A stretch of 64,000 nt of DNA from NCBI RefSeq assembly GCF_035918095.1, contig NZ_CP109137.1, positions 7,132,001-7,196,000 of the forward strand, in the 5' to 3' direction. The DNA comes from Streptomyces sp. NBC_01750 (lineage in GTDB: Bacteria; Actinomycetota; Actinomycetes; Streptomycetales; Streptomycetaceae). Shown piece after piece: positions 1 to 8,352 of the stretch; the first letter of the stretch is position 1; each line of letters starts with the position of its first letter. A program made the position numbers and the translations under genes. The notes under the pieces are model-generated. The model saw nothing but the letters and a program-made list of their open reading frames with translations, was not told the DNA's origin and made no database searches.

Positions 1-976
1 GTTCCGGTACCTGAGTGGCCGTGCCTCGCAGGTCCGCGTCGAGCCAGTCCAGGAACTCGCCGGTGACGATCTCCGTACCTGTGCGCGACCTGACCTGGAT
101 CGTGCTGCTCAACATGTCCGCCGTGGCGACGCGGGCGAGGGGACCGGAGGCGTCACCCATGAGGGAGAAGCGGCCGAGGACGCCGTCGGTCCTGCTGCTG
201 TCGAGCCAGAAGGAGTGCGAGCCCGCTCCGTACAGGCGCTCGAAGGCGATCTCATCGCTCCAGCGGGTGCGCAACCGTTCCACACAGACCTTCAACCGAC
301 GCTGCTCCGCAGGTCGTTGTCGCATGGGCGCAGAGCTGTTCCCGGGATGACCGACGGCCTGCCGCGGAGAATCGGCCCGGGCGTCGGACGCCCACGTCGG
401 CGCTTCTTGGCGCAACTCCAAGAAATTCCTGAGGAGTTGCATGCCGTATTCCGTGCCGATCGACTCCGGATGGAATTGCACGCCGTGCAGCGGGCGGTTC
501 CGGTGCCGTATTCCCATCACGACGCCGTCGTAGGTCCAAGCTGTCGCTTCCAGTTCATCAGGAAGACGGGTGACGGCCAGGGAGTGGTATCGAATGGCTT
601 TGAAGGGGGACGGGAGGCCCGCGAAAATGCCCGTTCCCGTGTGCAGCACGGGCGAGATACGGCCATGGCACGGTTCGGGCGCCAAGGTCACATGGCCCCC
701 GCTCGCCAGGGCAATTCCCTGATGGCCGAGACACACGCCGAGCAGCGGGACCTTCGTGGAACGGATGATGTCCTGGCAGATTCCAAAGTCCGCCGGGCGT
801 GCGGGGTTTCCCGGTCCTGGTGAGATGACCACCCGATCGAAATCCGCAAGATGGCAGGTGCGCCAGTGCGCTTCGTCATTCCGGACGACAGTCGGCTCAT
901 GACCGGAAATTTGGGCCAGATAGTCGAACAGGTTGTAGGTGAACGAGTCGTGATTGTCGACCAGTAGCGTACGCAT
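1..976 (-). CDS. pabAB: Fused aminodeoxychorismate synthase PabAB (3' end outside window)
   Basis: Makes 4-amino-4-deoxychorismate from chorismate and glutamine, the first step to p-aminobenzoate. The N-terminal ~190 residues are a class I glutamine amidotransferase: start MRTLLVDNHDSFTYN, oxyanion motif SPGPGNP, nucleophile Cys82 in GVCLGHQG, and His169/Glu171 in GVQFHPES. A linker (about 190-230) leads into the start of a PabB/TrpE chorismate-binding subunit (SFWLDSS near residue 260), which runs off the left edge. ATG at 974-976 is the natural family start. Fused PabAB enzymes are known from folate synthesis and, in Streptomyces, from clusters that use PABA as a precursor. The neighbouring methyltransferase and GAF regulator make a cluster role plausible but unproven. 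Anthranilate synthase is the main alternative. Confidence 0.9.
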   Translation of the reverse strand, partial: MRTLLVDNHDSFTYNLFDYLAQISGHEPTVVRNDEAHWRTCHLADFDRVVISPGPGNPARPADFGICQDIIRSTKVPLLGVCLGHQGIALASGGHVTLAPEPCHGRISPVLHTGTGIFAGLPSPFKAIRYHSLAVTRLPDELEATAWTYDGVVMGIRHRNRPLHGVQFHPESIGTEYGMQLLRNFLELRQEAPTWASDARADSPRQAVGHPGNSSAPMRQRPAEQRRLKVCVERLRTRWSDEIAFERLYGAGSHSFWLDSSRTDGVLGRFSLMGDASGPLARVATADMLSSTIQVRSRTGTEIVTGEFLDWLDADLRGTATQVPE

Positions 977-1027
977 CGGTGAGTTCGGTCCTCCCTCAGG
1001 GCCGCAGAGCGTGGGGGTGCATGACCG

Positions 1028-1855
1028 TCAGGCGAGCACCGGCCGGTTCCTGTCGGGCGCCGCTCCCGCCCTGTCGCGGCGCGCACCGCGCCGGGCGCCC
1101 GAGGCGGCGATCCGTTCGCTGGTACGGCTCCCTCGCTCGGCCTCGGCGAGCGGCCCCGGGAGGACTTCGAGCAGGGTGTGCTCGATCAGGTCTTGTCCTT
1201 CGAGGACCGTGCGGCGCCGCAGGACCCGCAGTTCGCGGCCGCACTCCTCGGCGATCCTCTCCAGGCCGGCGATGTCTCCGCGTTCGCAGAAATGCAGCAG
1301 CACCGACCCGGTGTCGGTCAGGTGGTGTACTGCTTCCTCGAGATATCTGCGGTGCGTGCGGTATCCGGCGTCCACGTACGCGCGTTCATGAACCGACCTG
1401 TAGGTGTAGTCCGCGGGAGCCAGTACGTAATTGGAGCTCCAGAAGATCCGGTCGAACCGGGCTCCGTCGTCGAGCGCGTCGAACAAATCGCTGTGCAGCG
1501 CTGTGACGCGGTCGGAGACACCGTGCCGCTCGGCGTTCAGCCGGGTGTTTTCCACAGCATTTTCATTGATGTCCGCCGCAACGGTCGTACAACCGGCAAG
1601 CGCAGCCTGAATGGCAATCACTCCGGCGCCGCAGCCGATCTCCAGCAGGGATGACGACGGGGTCAGCGAGTTGGTTCCGGTGAGCCCGAGAAATTCGAGC
1701 GCAATGCCGGTCGACGGTGAGTAGATCGGTGCGAATACCTCGTCCAGCAGATCCCACTCGCGGTTCACCATGGAGAACGTGCGGGGACGGTCCGGGTTTG
1801 TCATGGACCGGTTGCTGCGCTCCAGTGACTTGAGGTGACTTCGCACGTCGGACAT
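1028..1855 (-). CDS. Class I SAM-dependent methyltransferase (HemK/PrmC-like fold)
   Basis: A 275-residue Rossmann-fold methyltransferase. The SAM-binding motif I, LLEIGCGAGVI, lies at about residues 70-80, followed by an acidic VAADIN strand end and the LHSDLFD motif. The usual HemK NPPY tetrapeptide is absent; the corresponding strand reads FWSSNYV, so glutamine N-methylation of release factors is unlikely and a small-molecule substrate is more plausible. The start is the ATG at 1853-1855, which has GGAGG about 7 bases upstream; a longer frame exists but lacks a ribosome site. It lies 51 bp upstream of pabAB on the same strand and is probably cotranscribed with it. The substrate cannot be named. 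Confidence 0.75.
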   Translation of the reverse strand: MSDVRSHLKSLERSNRSMTNPDRPRTFSMVNREWDLLDEVFAPIYSPSTGIALEFLGLTGTNSLTPSSSLLEIGCGAGVIAIQAALAGCTTVAADINENAVENTRLNAERHGVSDRVTALHSDLFDALDDGARFDRIFWSSNYVLAPADYTYRSVHERAYVDAGYRTHRRYLEEAVHHLTDTGSVLLHFCERGDIAGLERIAEECGRELRVLRRRTVLEGQDLIEHTLLEVLPGPLAEAERGSRTSERIAASGARRGARRDRAGAAPDRNRPVLA

Positions 1856-1983
1856 TGAACCTCCGGGACTAGGCCGAGCGCTGAATTTCTGACTCCTACT
1901 CTTCTCGGCTCGTGGCCGTCCCGGAAGGTGATCCGGTGACAAGCCGGGCCGCGCGAATGGTGGCGCGGACACCTCCCATTGCT

Positions 1984-1999
1984 TGTGACGTCAATCACA
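1984..1999. promoter_or_regulatory. CRP-like palindrome TGTGA-N6-TCACA
   Basis: TGTGACGTCAATCACA is a perfect 5-6-5 inverted repeat in the divergent gap between the methyltransferase/pabAB unit and the GAF regulator. It fits the general CRP/FNR family architecture and is close to the GTG-N6-CAC type reported for Streptomyces Crp. Binding is inferred from the pattern only. Confidence 0.5.
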
Positions 2000-2105
2000 T
2001 TTGGCAACATCGGTGAATGTTTGGGGAGGTTGCACGAGTGCACGATGGGTGGCCAACGGGTATGAGCGAAGCTCGCGTTCGCCCTACGGGGAAGGCAAGG
2101 AATAG

Positions 2106-4088
2106 ATGAATTCGGCCGAATACTCAGGTATGAGTGAAATGCTCGACATTCTCGAACTGCTCGCCGCAGAGGCTCCGCCGACAGAGATCGAAGACCTGCT
2201 CCGACGTGCCCGTGCGGGCGGAGCGGGCGCCGGCGTCATACCGCAGTTGGAACGGGCGGAGCGCATGGCTTTACAGGTTCACACCCTGTTCTCCCGCCGC
2301 CAGCAACGTGAGGCAGAGCTGTCCGCGCTGGTGGACACTGCCCGCGACCTGACCCTTCCGTACGACCTGGACGCCCTGCTGGAGACCATCACCCGGCGCA
2401 CCCGGACGCTGCTCGGTCTGGACATGTCCTACATCAGCTTCCGCGACGCCGGGGACAGCTTCGTGCGCACCGCGGATGGCCACGCGTCGGCGCTCACCGT
2501 GGGATTCCGCGTCCCGAACTCCTACGGTCTCGGTGACGAGGCCATCAACAAGTCCGTGCCGATATGGACTCCTGACTACCTGTCGGACGAGCGGGTGCGC
2601 CACACCGGGGTGCTGGACGAGGTGGTACGCGCGGAGGGGCTGCGAGCGATCATCGCGACCCCGCTGAAGTTCGGCGAGGACGTCTTCGGTGTGCTGTACG
2701 CCGCGGACCGGAACGTGCGGCACTTCACCATCGGCGAAGTCTCCTTGATGAGCTCGCTGGGGGACATGGCCGCCGTAGCCATCGAGAAGACGCGCACGCT
2801 GGAACGCAGCCACGCCGATGTCGCCAGCCTGAAGTCTGGCTCCTCACGGGCGGAGTCACAGCTGATCGGATTCCGTAGGCTGTCGGAACTGCACATCAGG
2901 CTGGTGGACCACGCGCTCGCCGGAGGCAGCCTGAACGCCCTCGTCTCCGAGGTGGCCGAGGCGCTTCGGGGCACGGTGCTGGTACGGGACATGGAGCACC
3001 GCCCGCTCTCGGGCAGCGGAACGATACCCGCCGCCGACGATGCCGAGGTGCTGGGCGCATGCCGAACCGCCTCCGCGCGACGCATGCCGATCGCCTTCGG
3101 CACGGGCACCTGGGTCGTGCCGGTCACGGCGGGGAACGAGGAGCTCGCCGTCCTGCTGCTGCACCCGCACGAGCCGCTGGACGACGTCGGCGAACCGCTC
3201 CTGCGGCTGGCTGCCCAGTCCATCGCGGTGCTGCTCCAGGTGCAGCGCGGCGAAGCGGCCGCGGCGAGCCCGTTTCGCGACGAGTTGTTCGAGGACCTGC
3301 TGGTGGCTCCGCACCGTCCCGCCAAGCAGTTCATTCAGCGCGCCCGCCGGCTGAGCATCGATCTCGAACGTCCCCATGTGGTCGTGGTCATCCGCCCGGA
3401 AGGCGGAGCGCAGGGCAGGGCGGCAAGCTGGGCGGCCGCGTACGCCCGGCGGATGGACGGGCTCAGGAGCATCCAGAACGGGTGCATAGCACTGCTGTTG
3501 CCCGCTGCCGACTCCAGCGCCTCGGCCGGGGCCGTGTCCGCTGAACTCACCCCGTTGCTCGGGCACCCTGTGACAGTCGGCGCGGCCGGTCCGGTCTCCA
3601 GCCCCGATCTGATCCAGCAGGCCCATCAAGAGGCCCTGCGATGCCTTGACGCGCTGGTGTCACTCGACAACGTCGGCGCCCATGCCTCCCCCGAGGACCT
3701 GGGCTTTCTCGGTGTGCTGTTGTCCGACAACCACGATGCCGCGAGTTTCATCAGCGCCACGATCGGGCCGATCCTTGACTACGACGCACAGCGGACGACC
3801 GAACTCACCAGGACGCTCGACGAGTACTTCGCCGCCGGCGGCAGCCCGACGTACGCTGCGGAGGCCCTGCACGTCCACCCCAACACCGTGTCCCGTCGGC
3901 TGGAGCGGATCACCGAACTGCTCGGCGCCGACTGGCTGAAGCCGGAACGAGCGCTTGAGGTCCAGGTGGCACTTCGGCTGCACCGGACACATGACGTGTT
4001 GCGGCAGAAACGTGACGGCGGCCCCGCTCAGGCGGACAGGCCGGAGCCATTTGCCGGGCCGGCCGATCGCAGCGCCAACATGGCGTAG
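2106..4088 (+). CDS. GAF-domain transcriptional regulator with PucR/CdaR-type C-terminal HTH
   Basis: A 660-residue regulator. After a short N-terminal helical segment, a GAF domain covers about residues 85-225 (it contains LLGLDMSYISFRD and FGVLYAADRNVRHF). A second sensor-like region follows (about 250-400). The C-terminus (about 585-640) has the PucR/CdaR helix-turn-helix: TYAAEALHVHPNTVSRRLERI. This architecture senses a small ligand and directly controls local promoters, often in metabolite clusters. It is divergent from the methyltransferase/pabAB pair with a CRP-like palindrome between them, so it is a candidate cluster regulator. ATG 2106 follows an AAGGAAT-type site. Its last 61 bp overlap the tail of the convergent IS701-like gene. 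The ligand is unknown. Confidence 0.85.
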   Translation: MNSAEYSGMSEMLDILELLAAEAPPTEIEDLLRRARAGGAGAGVIPQLERAERMALQVHTLFSRRQQREAELSALVDTARDLTLPYDLDALLETITRRTRTLLGLDMSYISFRDAGDSFVRTADGHASALTVGFRVPNSYGLGDEAINKSVPIWTPDYLSDERVRHTGVLDEVVRAEGLRAIIATPLKFGEDVFGVLYAADRNVRHFTIGEVSLMSSLGDMAAVAIEKTRTLERSHADVASLKSGSSRAESQLIGFRRLSELHIRLVDHALAGGSLNALVSEVAEALRGTVLVRDMEHRPLSGSGTIPAADDAEVLGACRTASARRMPIAFGTGTWVVPVTAGNEELAVLLLHPHEPLDDVGEPLLRLAAQSIAVLLQVQRGEAAAASPFRDELFEDLLVAPHRPAKQFIQRARRLSIDLERPHVVVVIRPEGGAQGRAASWAAAYARRMDGLRSIQNGCIALLLPAADSSASAGAVSAELTPLLGHPVTVGAAGPVSSPDLIQQAHQEALRCLDALVSLDNVGAHASPEDLGFLGVLLSDNHDAASFISATIGPILDYDAQRTTELTRTLDEYFAAGGSPTYAAEALHVHPNTVSRRLERITELLGADWLKPERALEVQVALRLHRTHDVLRQKRDGGPAQADRPEPFAGPADRSANMA

Positions 4089-5254
4089 GCACAGGACCCC
4101 AGCGTCATGTGGCGGTGCCAGCCCTGGAAGGAGCGGCCTTCGTAGTCCCGCAGCCCGATGGTCTCGCCCCGGGTCCGCCAGCCGCTGCTGACCGTATGGA
4201 TCAGCTGTGTCATACGCAGCAGGGAGACGGCTGATGGTTGGTCAATGTTGGTGAGCCACAACTCGGCCGGGGGACGGCGGAGGTCGTGCCACACCCCCAG
4301 GAGGGTGAGGTGGCCGAGCCGACCGCGGGCGGAGCGCTCCGCTTCGCCGGAGGCGGAGAGGCGTACACCTGCCGTCGCCGTGGCCAGCGGTAGTTCCCCT
4401 GCCGGTTCATGACGTTCCTTGCGGCGCAGTACGCTGCGCAGCCGACGCGCGGGGTCGAGCACGGTGCGTGCCGGAGCCAGGTGCTCGCCGTGGCCGGCTC
4501 CCCGGCCCTGGTCGCCGAGTGCGAGCAGCGTCTGCCCGCTGATCCGTACGGCGACAGGGGATTCCCGCTCGAACAGCCCGGCCAGATGCCGCTGTTCGTC
4601 GGCTCCTCGGGCATCCATCATGACCAGACGCGTGGAGTTCCCCCACCGGCGGACGTCGTCGAGGAGACCCGTGACGCAGTCCTCAGGGGTGGCGGCGCTG
4701 AGTTCGTCGGGGTCCTCCGCCTCGGTCCTTCGCCGGTTGTCCCGGAGCCAGGCGTTGTGCAGGTTGAGGCGCCAGCTGACCGGTGCGACCACCCGCTCCG
4801 AGGCGTACCACATGCTGTACGCACGCTGGCCGTTCACCAGCTGTCCGCTGTCGGGCGAGAAGTGCCGGGACACACCCACGGTGTGCTCACCGGCCTTGGG
4901 AATGGACACCGGCAGGGCCACCCAGGCCGAGGGTAAGTCGTCTTCCTCCAGAAAGGCTGCCAGCGCCTTGCGCACCGGGTTCACGGCCCAGGGGGAACTG
5001 CTGACGAAGTGGTGAAGGCGCTGCTCGTCGCCGGGCACGCCGACCGCGGCCGCGATGTTCGCGATCGACTTGCGCCCTTCGGCACGGAGCAGTCCGTCCA
5101 TGTACTGCCGCGCCCGGACGCGCTGGTCGTAGCGGCGGAACCCCGCGAACAGAGCGGCGCAGAGTTCGGTGACGATGTCCTCGGACCCAACGAGGGGAGG
5201 GGGCGTGATGCGCGTAAGGTGCGCGAGCTTCTTGAGGGATGTGTCGTCGGCCAT
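4028..5254 (-). CDS. IS701-family transposase-like protein lacking the first catalytic Asp
   Basis: A 408-residue protein related to the DDE domain of IS701-type transposases. It keeps the N-terminal helical region (FSSSPWAVNPVR-like; here FVSSSPWAVN), SVGV-like HTVGVSRHF, the second Asp in LVMMDARG, and the C-terminal IGLRDYEGRSFQGWHRH block with the Glu. The first catalytic motif, normally containing DDTG before FPKKG, reads LPVSIPKAGEH, so the first Asp is missing. No terminal inverted repeats were recognised around it. The protein is full length, with no stop or frameshift, which suggests an immobile, domesticated protein rather than an active IS. Such IS701-like genes are common in Streptomyces metabolite clusters. 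Its role is unknown. Confidence 0.8.
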   Translation of the reverse strand: MADDTSLKKLAHLTRITPPPLVGSEDIVTELCAALFAGFRRYDQRVRARQYMDGLLRAEGRKSIANIAAAVGVPGDEQRLHHFVSSSPWAVNPVRKALAAFLEEDDLPSAWVALPVSIPKAGEHTVGVSRHFSPDSGQLVNGQRAYSMWYASERVVAPVSWRLNLHNAWLRDNRRRTEAEDPDELSAATPEDCVTGLLDDVRRWGNSTRLVMMDARGADEQRHLAGLFERESPVAVRISGQTLLALGDQGRGAGHGEHLAPARTVLDPARRLRSVLRRKERHEPAGELPLATATAGVRLSASGEAERSARGRLGHLTLLGVWHDLRRPPAELWLTNIDQPSAVSLLRMTQLIHTVSSGWRTRGETIGLRDYEGRSFQGWHRHMTLGSCAYAMLALRSAGPANGSGLSA

Positions 5255-5415
5255 CGCAGCGCCTCCTGTTGTACGGGATTTCTACGCCCGCACACCAGAG
5301 TTGCCTCGGCGGCCGCTTCCGGCGAGGTGTACCGGGCACACCACGCCGGGTTCGTGGGGTGACCGGACCACCGCTCGCGGACCGGAAGCCGGCCCGGAAC
5401 GAGGGAAGGGCGGCT

Positions 5416-5444
5416 GTGGGGTGGTGATCCCGTCACCACCCCAC
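5416..5444. terminator. Perfect 12-bp hairpin downstream of the hydrolase
   Basis: GTGGGGTGGTGA (5416-5427) pairs perfectly with TCACCACCCCAC (5433-5444) around a 5-base loop. It lies 74 bp past the hydrolase stop on that gene's strand and upstream of the IS701-like gene. There is no T-run, as is usual in Streptomyces. Confidence 0.6.
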
Positions 5445-5517
5445 GGTGAGCCGTGGCGCCACCAGCCCCCGGACATCACGGAACAAGCGTCACGAGATTC
5501 GCGTCATGAAACAGGCT

Positions 5518-6351
5518 CTACGGAAGAGCACGAAGGAAGGTCAGCAGAGCGGAGGTCAGCGTGGCGGGGGCGTCCACAGGTACGAGATGTCCGGCGTCCG
5601 GGATCACGGTGAGCCGCGCTTCGGGAATGGCCGAGGCCAGTTCATGAGCTTTGGCCACGGGAATCCAGGTGTCTTCCGCGCCCCAGCACACCGTGACCGG
5701 AAGGTTGATCTGCGGGTACAGCGTCTGGATTTCGTCGGTGTATCGCTGATCAGCTTGCGCGATCTGCCGGTAGAAAGCTGCCTGGCCGTCTTCGTCCGAC
5801 CAGGGTGCAATCAATTGTTCGGCCACATCGGAACGTAGTCCCGGGAAACTCGCCGAGCTGACGTATTCACGTACCAGTGCACGATGCAGAGGGGGCGGAA
5901 GCTGTTCGAATACTTCGGTGTTCTGTCCCACCAAACGGAAGAACGGAGAACCCCACGGGGCCAGGGCGACGGGGTCGACGAGGGCCAGCCCGCGGTAGGA
6001 GGCATTGTGCAGCAGGTGAGCCCTCAGGGCGACGGCGCCGCCGAAGTCGTGCGCGATCACGCAAGGGGCCGGCAGCTGCCAGTGCTCCAGTAGTTGGGCG
6101 AATACCTCGCCCTGCGCGGCCAGTGAGACGTCCTGCCCCTGGTACTTCTCGGAGGAGCCGTAGCCCGGCATGTCCCAGACGAATACCTGGTACTGCTGCG
6201 CGAGCGCCTGGGCTATTTCCCGCCAGACGAACGATGAGAAGGGCGTGCCGTGCAGCAGTACGACGGACTCCCCGCTCTCCGGCCCCTGCCGGTCCCAGCG
6301 GACCGTACCGGACGGGCTGCGGAAGCTCTCGTTCAACTGCCAATTGGTCAA
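5518..6351 (-). CDS. Alpha/beta hydrolase with Asp nucleophile (haloalkane dehalogenase/epoxide hydrolase type)
   Basis: A 277-residue alpha/beta hydrolase. The oxyanion HGTPFSS motif lies near residue 34. The nucleophile elbow reads AHDFGGA, placing Asp102 where lipases and esterases have Ser. The acid is in WGAEDTW and the catalytic His in DAGHLVP. Asp at the elbow is characteristic of haloalkane dehalogenases and epoxide hydrolases, so the substrate is probably a C-halogen bond or an epoxide. The chosen start is TTG 6349-6351, with AAGGGG 8 bases upstream and family-like MTNWQLNESF. An in-frame extension to 6450 adds a Leu-rich stretch without a good ribosome site. Transcription is toward the IS701-like gene and pabAB, so it may belong to the same cluster. 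Confidence 0.8.
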   Translation of the reverse strand: MTNWQLNESFRSPSGTVRWDRQGPESGESVVLLHGTPFSSFVWREIAQALAQQYQVFVWDMPGYGSSEKYQGQDVSLAAQGEVFAQLLEHWQLPAPCVIAHDFGGAVALRAHLLHNASYRGLALVDPVALAPWGSPFFRLVGQNTEVFEQLPPPLHRALVREYVSSASFPGLRSDVAEQLIAPWSDEDGQAAFYRQIAQADQRYTDEIQTLYPQINLPVTVCWGAEDTWIPVAKAHELASAIPEARLTVIPDAGHLVPVDAPATLTSALLTFLRALP

Positions 6352-6600
6352 TGCCCTAGCCCCTTCAGCGTGCGGGTAGCCCCAGCAAGTATTTTCTCTG
6401 AAAATCGTCCGAGTCTTCGCTGTCTGTAAGAGAAGCAGCAACATGGCCACACAAGGGCTTTAGCCGCACGGCGGCATTTGCTCGCCCGATTGATCTCTGC
6501 GGGCAACCCTCTCATCGCATTCCTGCAAGTGCACGTCTGGCGTGGATTCCTGGACAGGGGTCGCAAGGCACCGCCGCTTGGGAGGCGGCTGGCCGGTAGT

Positions 6601-7212
6601 TCAGCGCTTGCGTGTCCGGCGTCCGGCGGTCGATCCCTCACCGCCCCCCTGCTGACGGGCGCGGTGGTTGGCGACGTTGAGGCGGTTGCCGCACAGGCCG
6701 GGCATGCAGTAGCGGCGGCGGCCGGCCTTGCTGGTATCGACGAACATGCCGTCGCACACCGGAGAGGCGCAATGCCGGAAGCGGTCATGGCTGAGGGTGT
6801 GCAGGACGCCGAGCAGTGCGGTGCCCACGAGGACGCCGAGTTCGTCCGCGACGGAGGAGCGCGGCGCGGTGGTGACGTGCCACTGCCAGCGGCCGTCGGC
6901 GTCCCGGAGCAGGGCCGGGCCGGTGGCCGCCCGCCTGACAAGCGTGTTCGCGCCGTCGGCGACCTCATCCTCGGTGGTGGCCTCCAGCAGGGCGCGGGTC
7001 TCCTGGCGGAGGGTGTGCACATCGACAAGGTCGTCCTCGGTCGGTTGGCCATCCTGGGGTGTGGCGTCGAGGTGGAGGTCGTGCTCGCGGAGGAACTGCG
7101 CCAGGGCGGCCGGGTCGGTGAGGACCTCGCCGGTGCTGATGCGTACCGCGGCTGAGGTGTTGACGAGGTCGGTGGCTACGTTCGCCCCCAATGTGTAATC
7201 GGAAAGAAGCAT
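6601..7212 (-). CDS. ABATE/CGNR zinc-finger transcriptional regulator
   Basis: A 203-residue protein with an N-terminal ABATE-type region (LGANVATDLVNT) and a C-terminal CGNR zinc finger: CASPVCDGMF, then RRRYCMPGLCGNRLNVANHR. Four Cys in CxxxC-x~16-CxxxC spacing bind zinc, and the CGNR tetrapeptide gives the family its name. The family is thought to be DNA-binding and regulatory in actinomycetes; targets are not known. It is preceded on its strand by a consensus TATAAT and an AT-rich leader. Confidence 0.85.
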   Translation of the reverse strand: MLLSDYTLGANVATDLVNTSAAVRISTGEVLTDPAALAQFLREHDLHLDATPQDGQPTEDDLVDVHTLRQETRALLEATTEDEVADGANTLVRRAATGPALLRDADGRWQWHVTTAPRSSVADELGVLVGTALLGVLHTLSHDRFRHCASPVCDGMFVDTSKAGRRRYCMPGLCGNRLNVANHRARQQGGGEGSTAGRRTRKR

Positions 7213-7632
7213 CTTCAGGCCTTACTTCATGCTACGGTAATTAGAGAAAGCAGATTATACCCCTTAGCTCTGGAGGGGGTGGTGTGAGCGCGAGATGCGA
7301 CTGCACCGAGTGACGGAAGCACCGCCCACCCCGGCACCCATCGTCTGGGAAGGAATCGCTGCTCATGTGTGCTCTCCTCCGTTACGCACTCCTGGTCACC
7401 AACGACGTGGCCTACGGCATCAACGCCGGGCACGCGATCAGGCACGGCCTGAAGCCGCCCACGCCCGGCCACTCCCACGCACCGACGAGGTCACGCTACG
7501 AACAGGTCGCGCAGCCCGCGACCTTCGCGGCACACGGTCCGCCCCGGCCGTGGATCTGACGACGCTACGGCAGACCGCCGACTCCAGCCGCTTTTCATCC
7601 GACTTCAGCTCAATGAGCTAACTCCAGGCCGC
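7213..7632. other. 420-bp stretch without a recognisable gene
   Basis: This stretch contains the AT-rich promoter of the CGNR gene. A 64-codon forward frame at 7365-7559 has no recognisable similarity. There are no HTH-coding remnants in any frame for the truncated TetR gene that follows. Confidence 0.5.
7254..7259 (-). promoter_or_regulatory. Consensus -10 box for the CGNR regulator
   Basis: The minus strand reads TATAAT in an unusually AT-rich patch about 42 bp upstream of the CGNR start codon. No good -35 is present at 16-19 bp, so an activator or an extended element may be involved. Confidence 0.45.
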
Positions 7633-8160
7633 ATGCAGCGACTCCCGCTTGAATCTCGCAAGGAGTACACCTTGGACACCGCAGCATTCCTCGCCTACCT
7701 CGATGGGCGCCAGGTGCGCTGGCGGCTCACCCTCGACGAATGCATCGAGGCGGCCGGCCGAGACCCGCGCGCCCGGCTGCTGGCCGTCTTCGACGCGCTC
7801 CGCGCATGGGCGCATTCGCCTTCGGGCGGCTTCCGCAGTAGTGCGTTCATCAACGCCCACTTTGAACTGGCCAAGCCGGAAAACCTTGGCCGCACCGTGA
7901 TCACCCAGCACAAACGAGCGCTGCGCGACCGGATGCTCGAACTTGCCGAGGTGACTGGCGCGCCCGAACCCGGCCTCCTCGTGGACCAACTGCTGCTGAT
8001 CTACGAAGGAGCGGTCGCCAACTACTCCCTGGGTAACGTCGACGAGCCCGCGGATAAGGCGCACCGAACGGCCCGGCAACTCATCGCCGCCGCCACACCG
8101 CAGCCCATGGACGCCTTCTGGGTCGGCAACGCCGAGGGCGGCGGGGGACGCGGGCTTTGA
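7633..8160 (+). pseudogene. TetR-family regulator lacking its DNA-binding domain
   Basis: 175 codons. From about residue 17 the protein (AAFLAYLDGRQVRWRLTLDE, then RARLLAVFDALRAW and SSAFINAHFELAKPENL) matches the ligand-binding half of TetR/AcrR regulators. It begins where the HTH normally ends (the K-E segment after the recognition helix). The ~45-residue HTH is absent and was not found upstream in any frame. This is therefore most likely a 5'-truncated pseudogene, although a free ligand-binding domain cannot be excluded. It sits in a decay zone with the hydrolase remnant directly downstream in the same frame. Confidence 0.65.
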
Positions 8161-8352
8161 CCCGGCCGACGGTCCCCCCCGCTGCGCGAACCCGAAACGG
8201 CGGCCCAGCACCGGCTGGACCCGGACAGTGCGGCGCTTGTCGGCCACAGCCTGGGCGGCTTGGCCGCTCGGATGACCGCGGCCGCAGACCCGCGGGTGTA
8301 CGCCGTAGCCTCCGTCGCGGGCTTCGACTTGGGTGCGGTGGCTGCAATTTGA
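8161..8352 (+). pseudogene. Alpha/beta hydrolase internal fragment
   Basis: In the same frame as the preceding TetR remnant, just after its stop, 63 codons contain ALVGHSLGGLAARMTAA and DPRVYAVASVAGFDLG. This is the nucleophile elbow (GHSLGG) plus following helix and strand of a Ser hydrolase of the dienelactone hydrolase-like group. The N-terminal core and everything after the acid residue are missing. It is too short to fold, so it is a remnant. Confidence 0.6.

Noticed and set aside
12..350. Forward frames over the PabAB gene
   Set aside because: The minus strand carries intact amidotransferase motifs, including GVCLGHQG and GVQFHPES.
4028..5254. Active insertion sequence
   Set aside because: First catalytic Asp is missing and no inverted repeats or target duplication were found.
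7365..7559. 64-codon forward frame before the TetR remnant
   Set aside because: No recognisable family and no ribosome site; kept only as part of a non-coding stretch.
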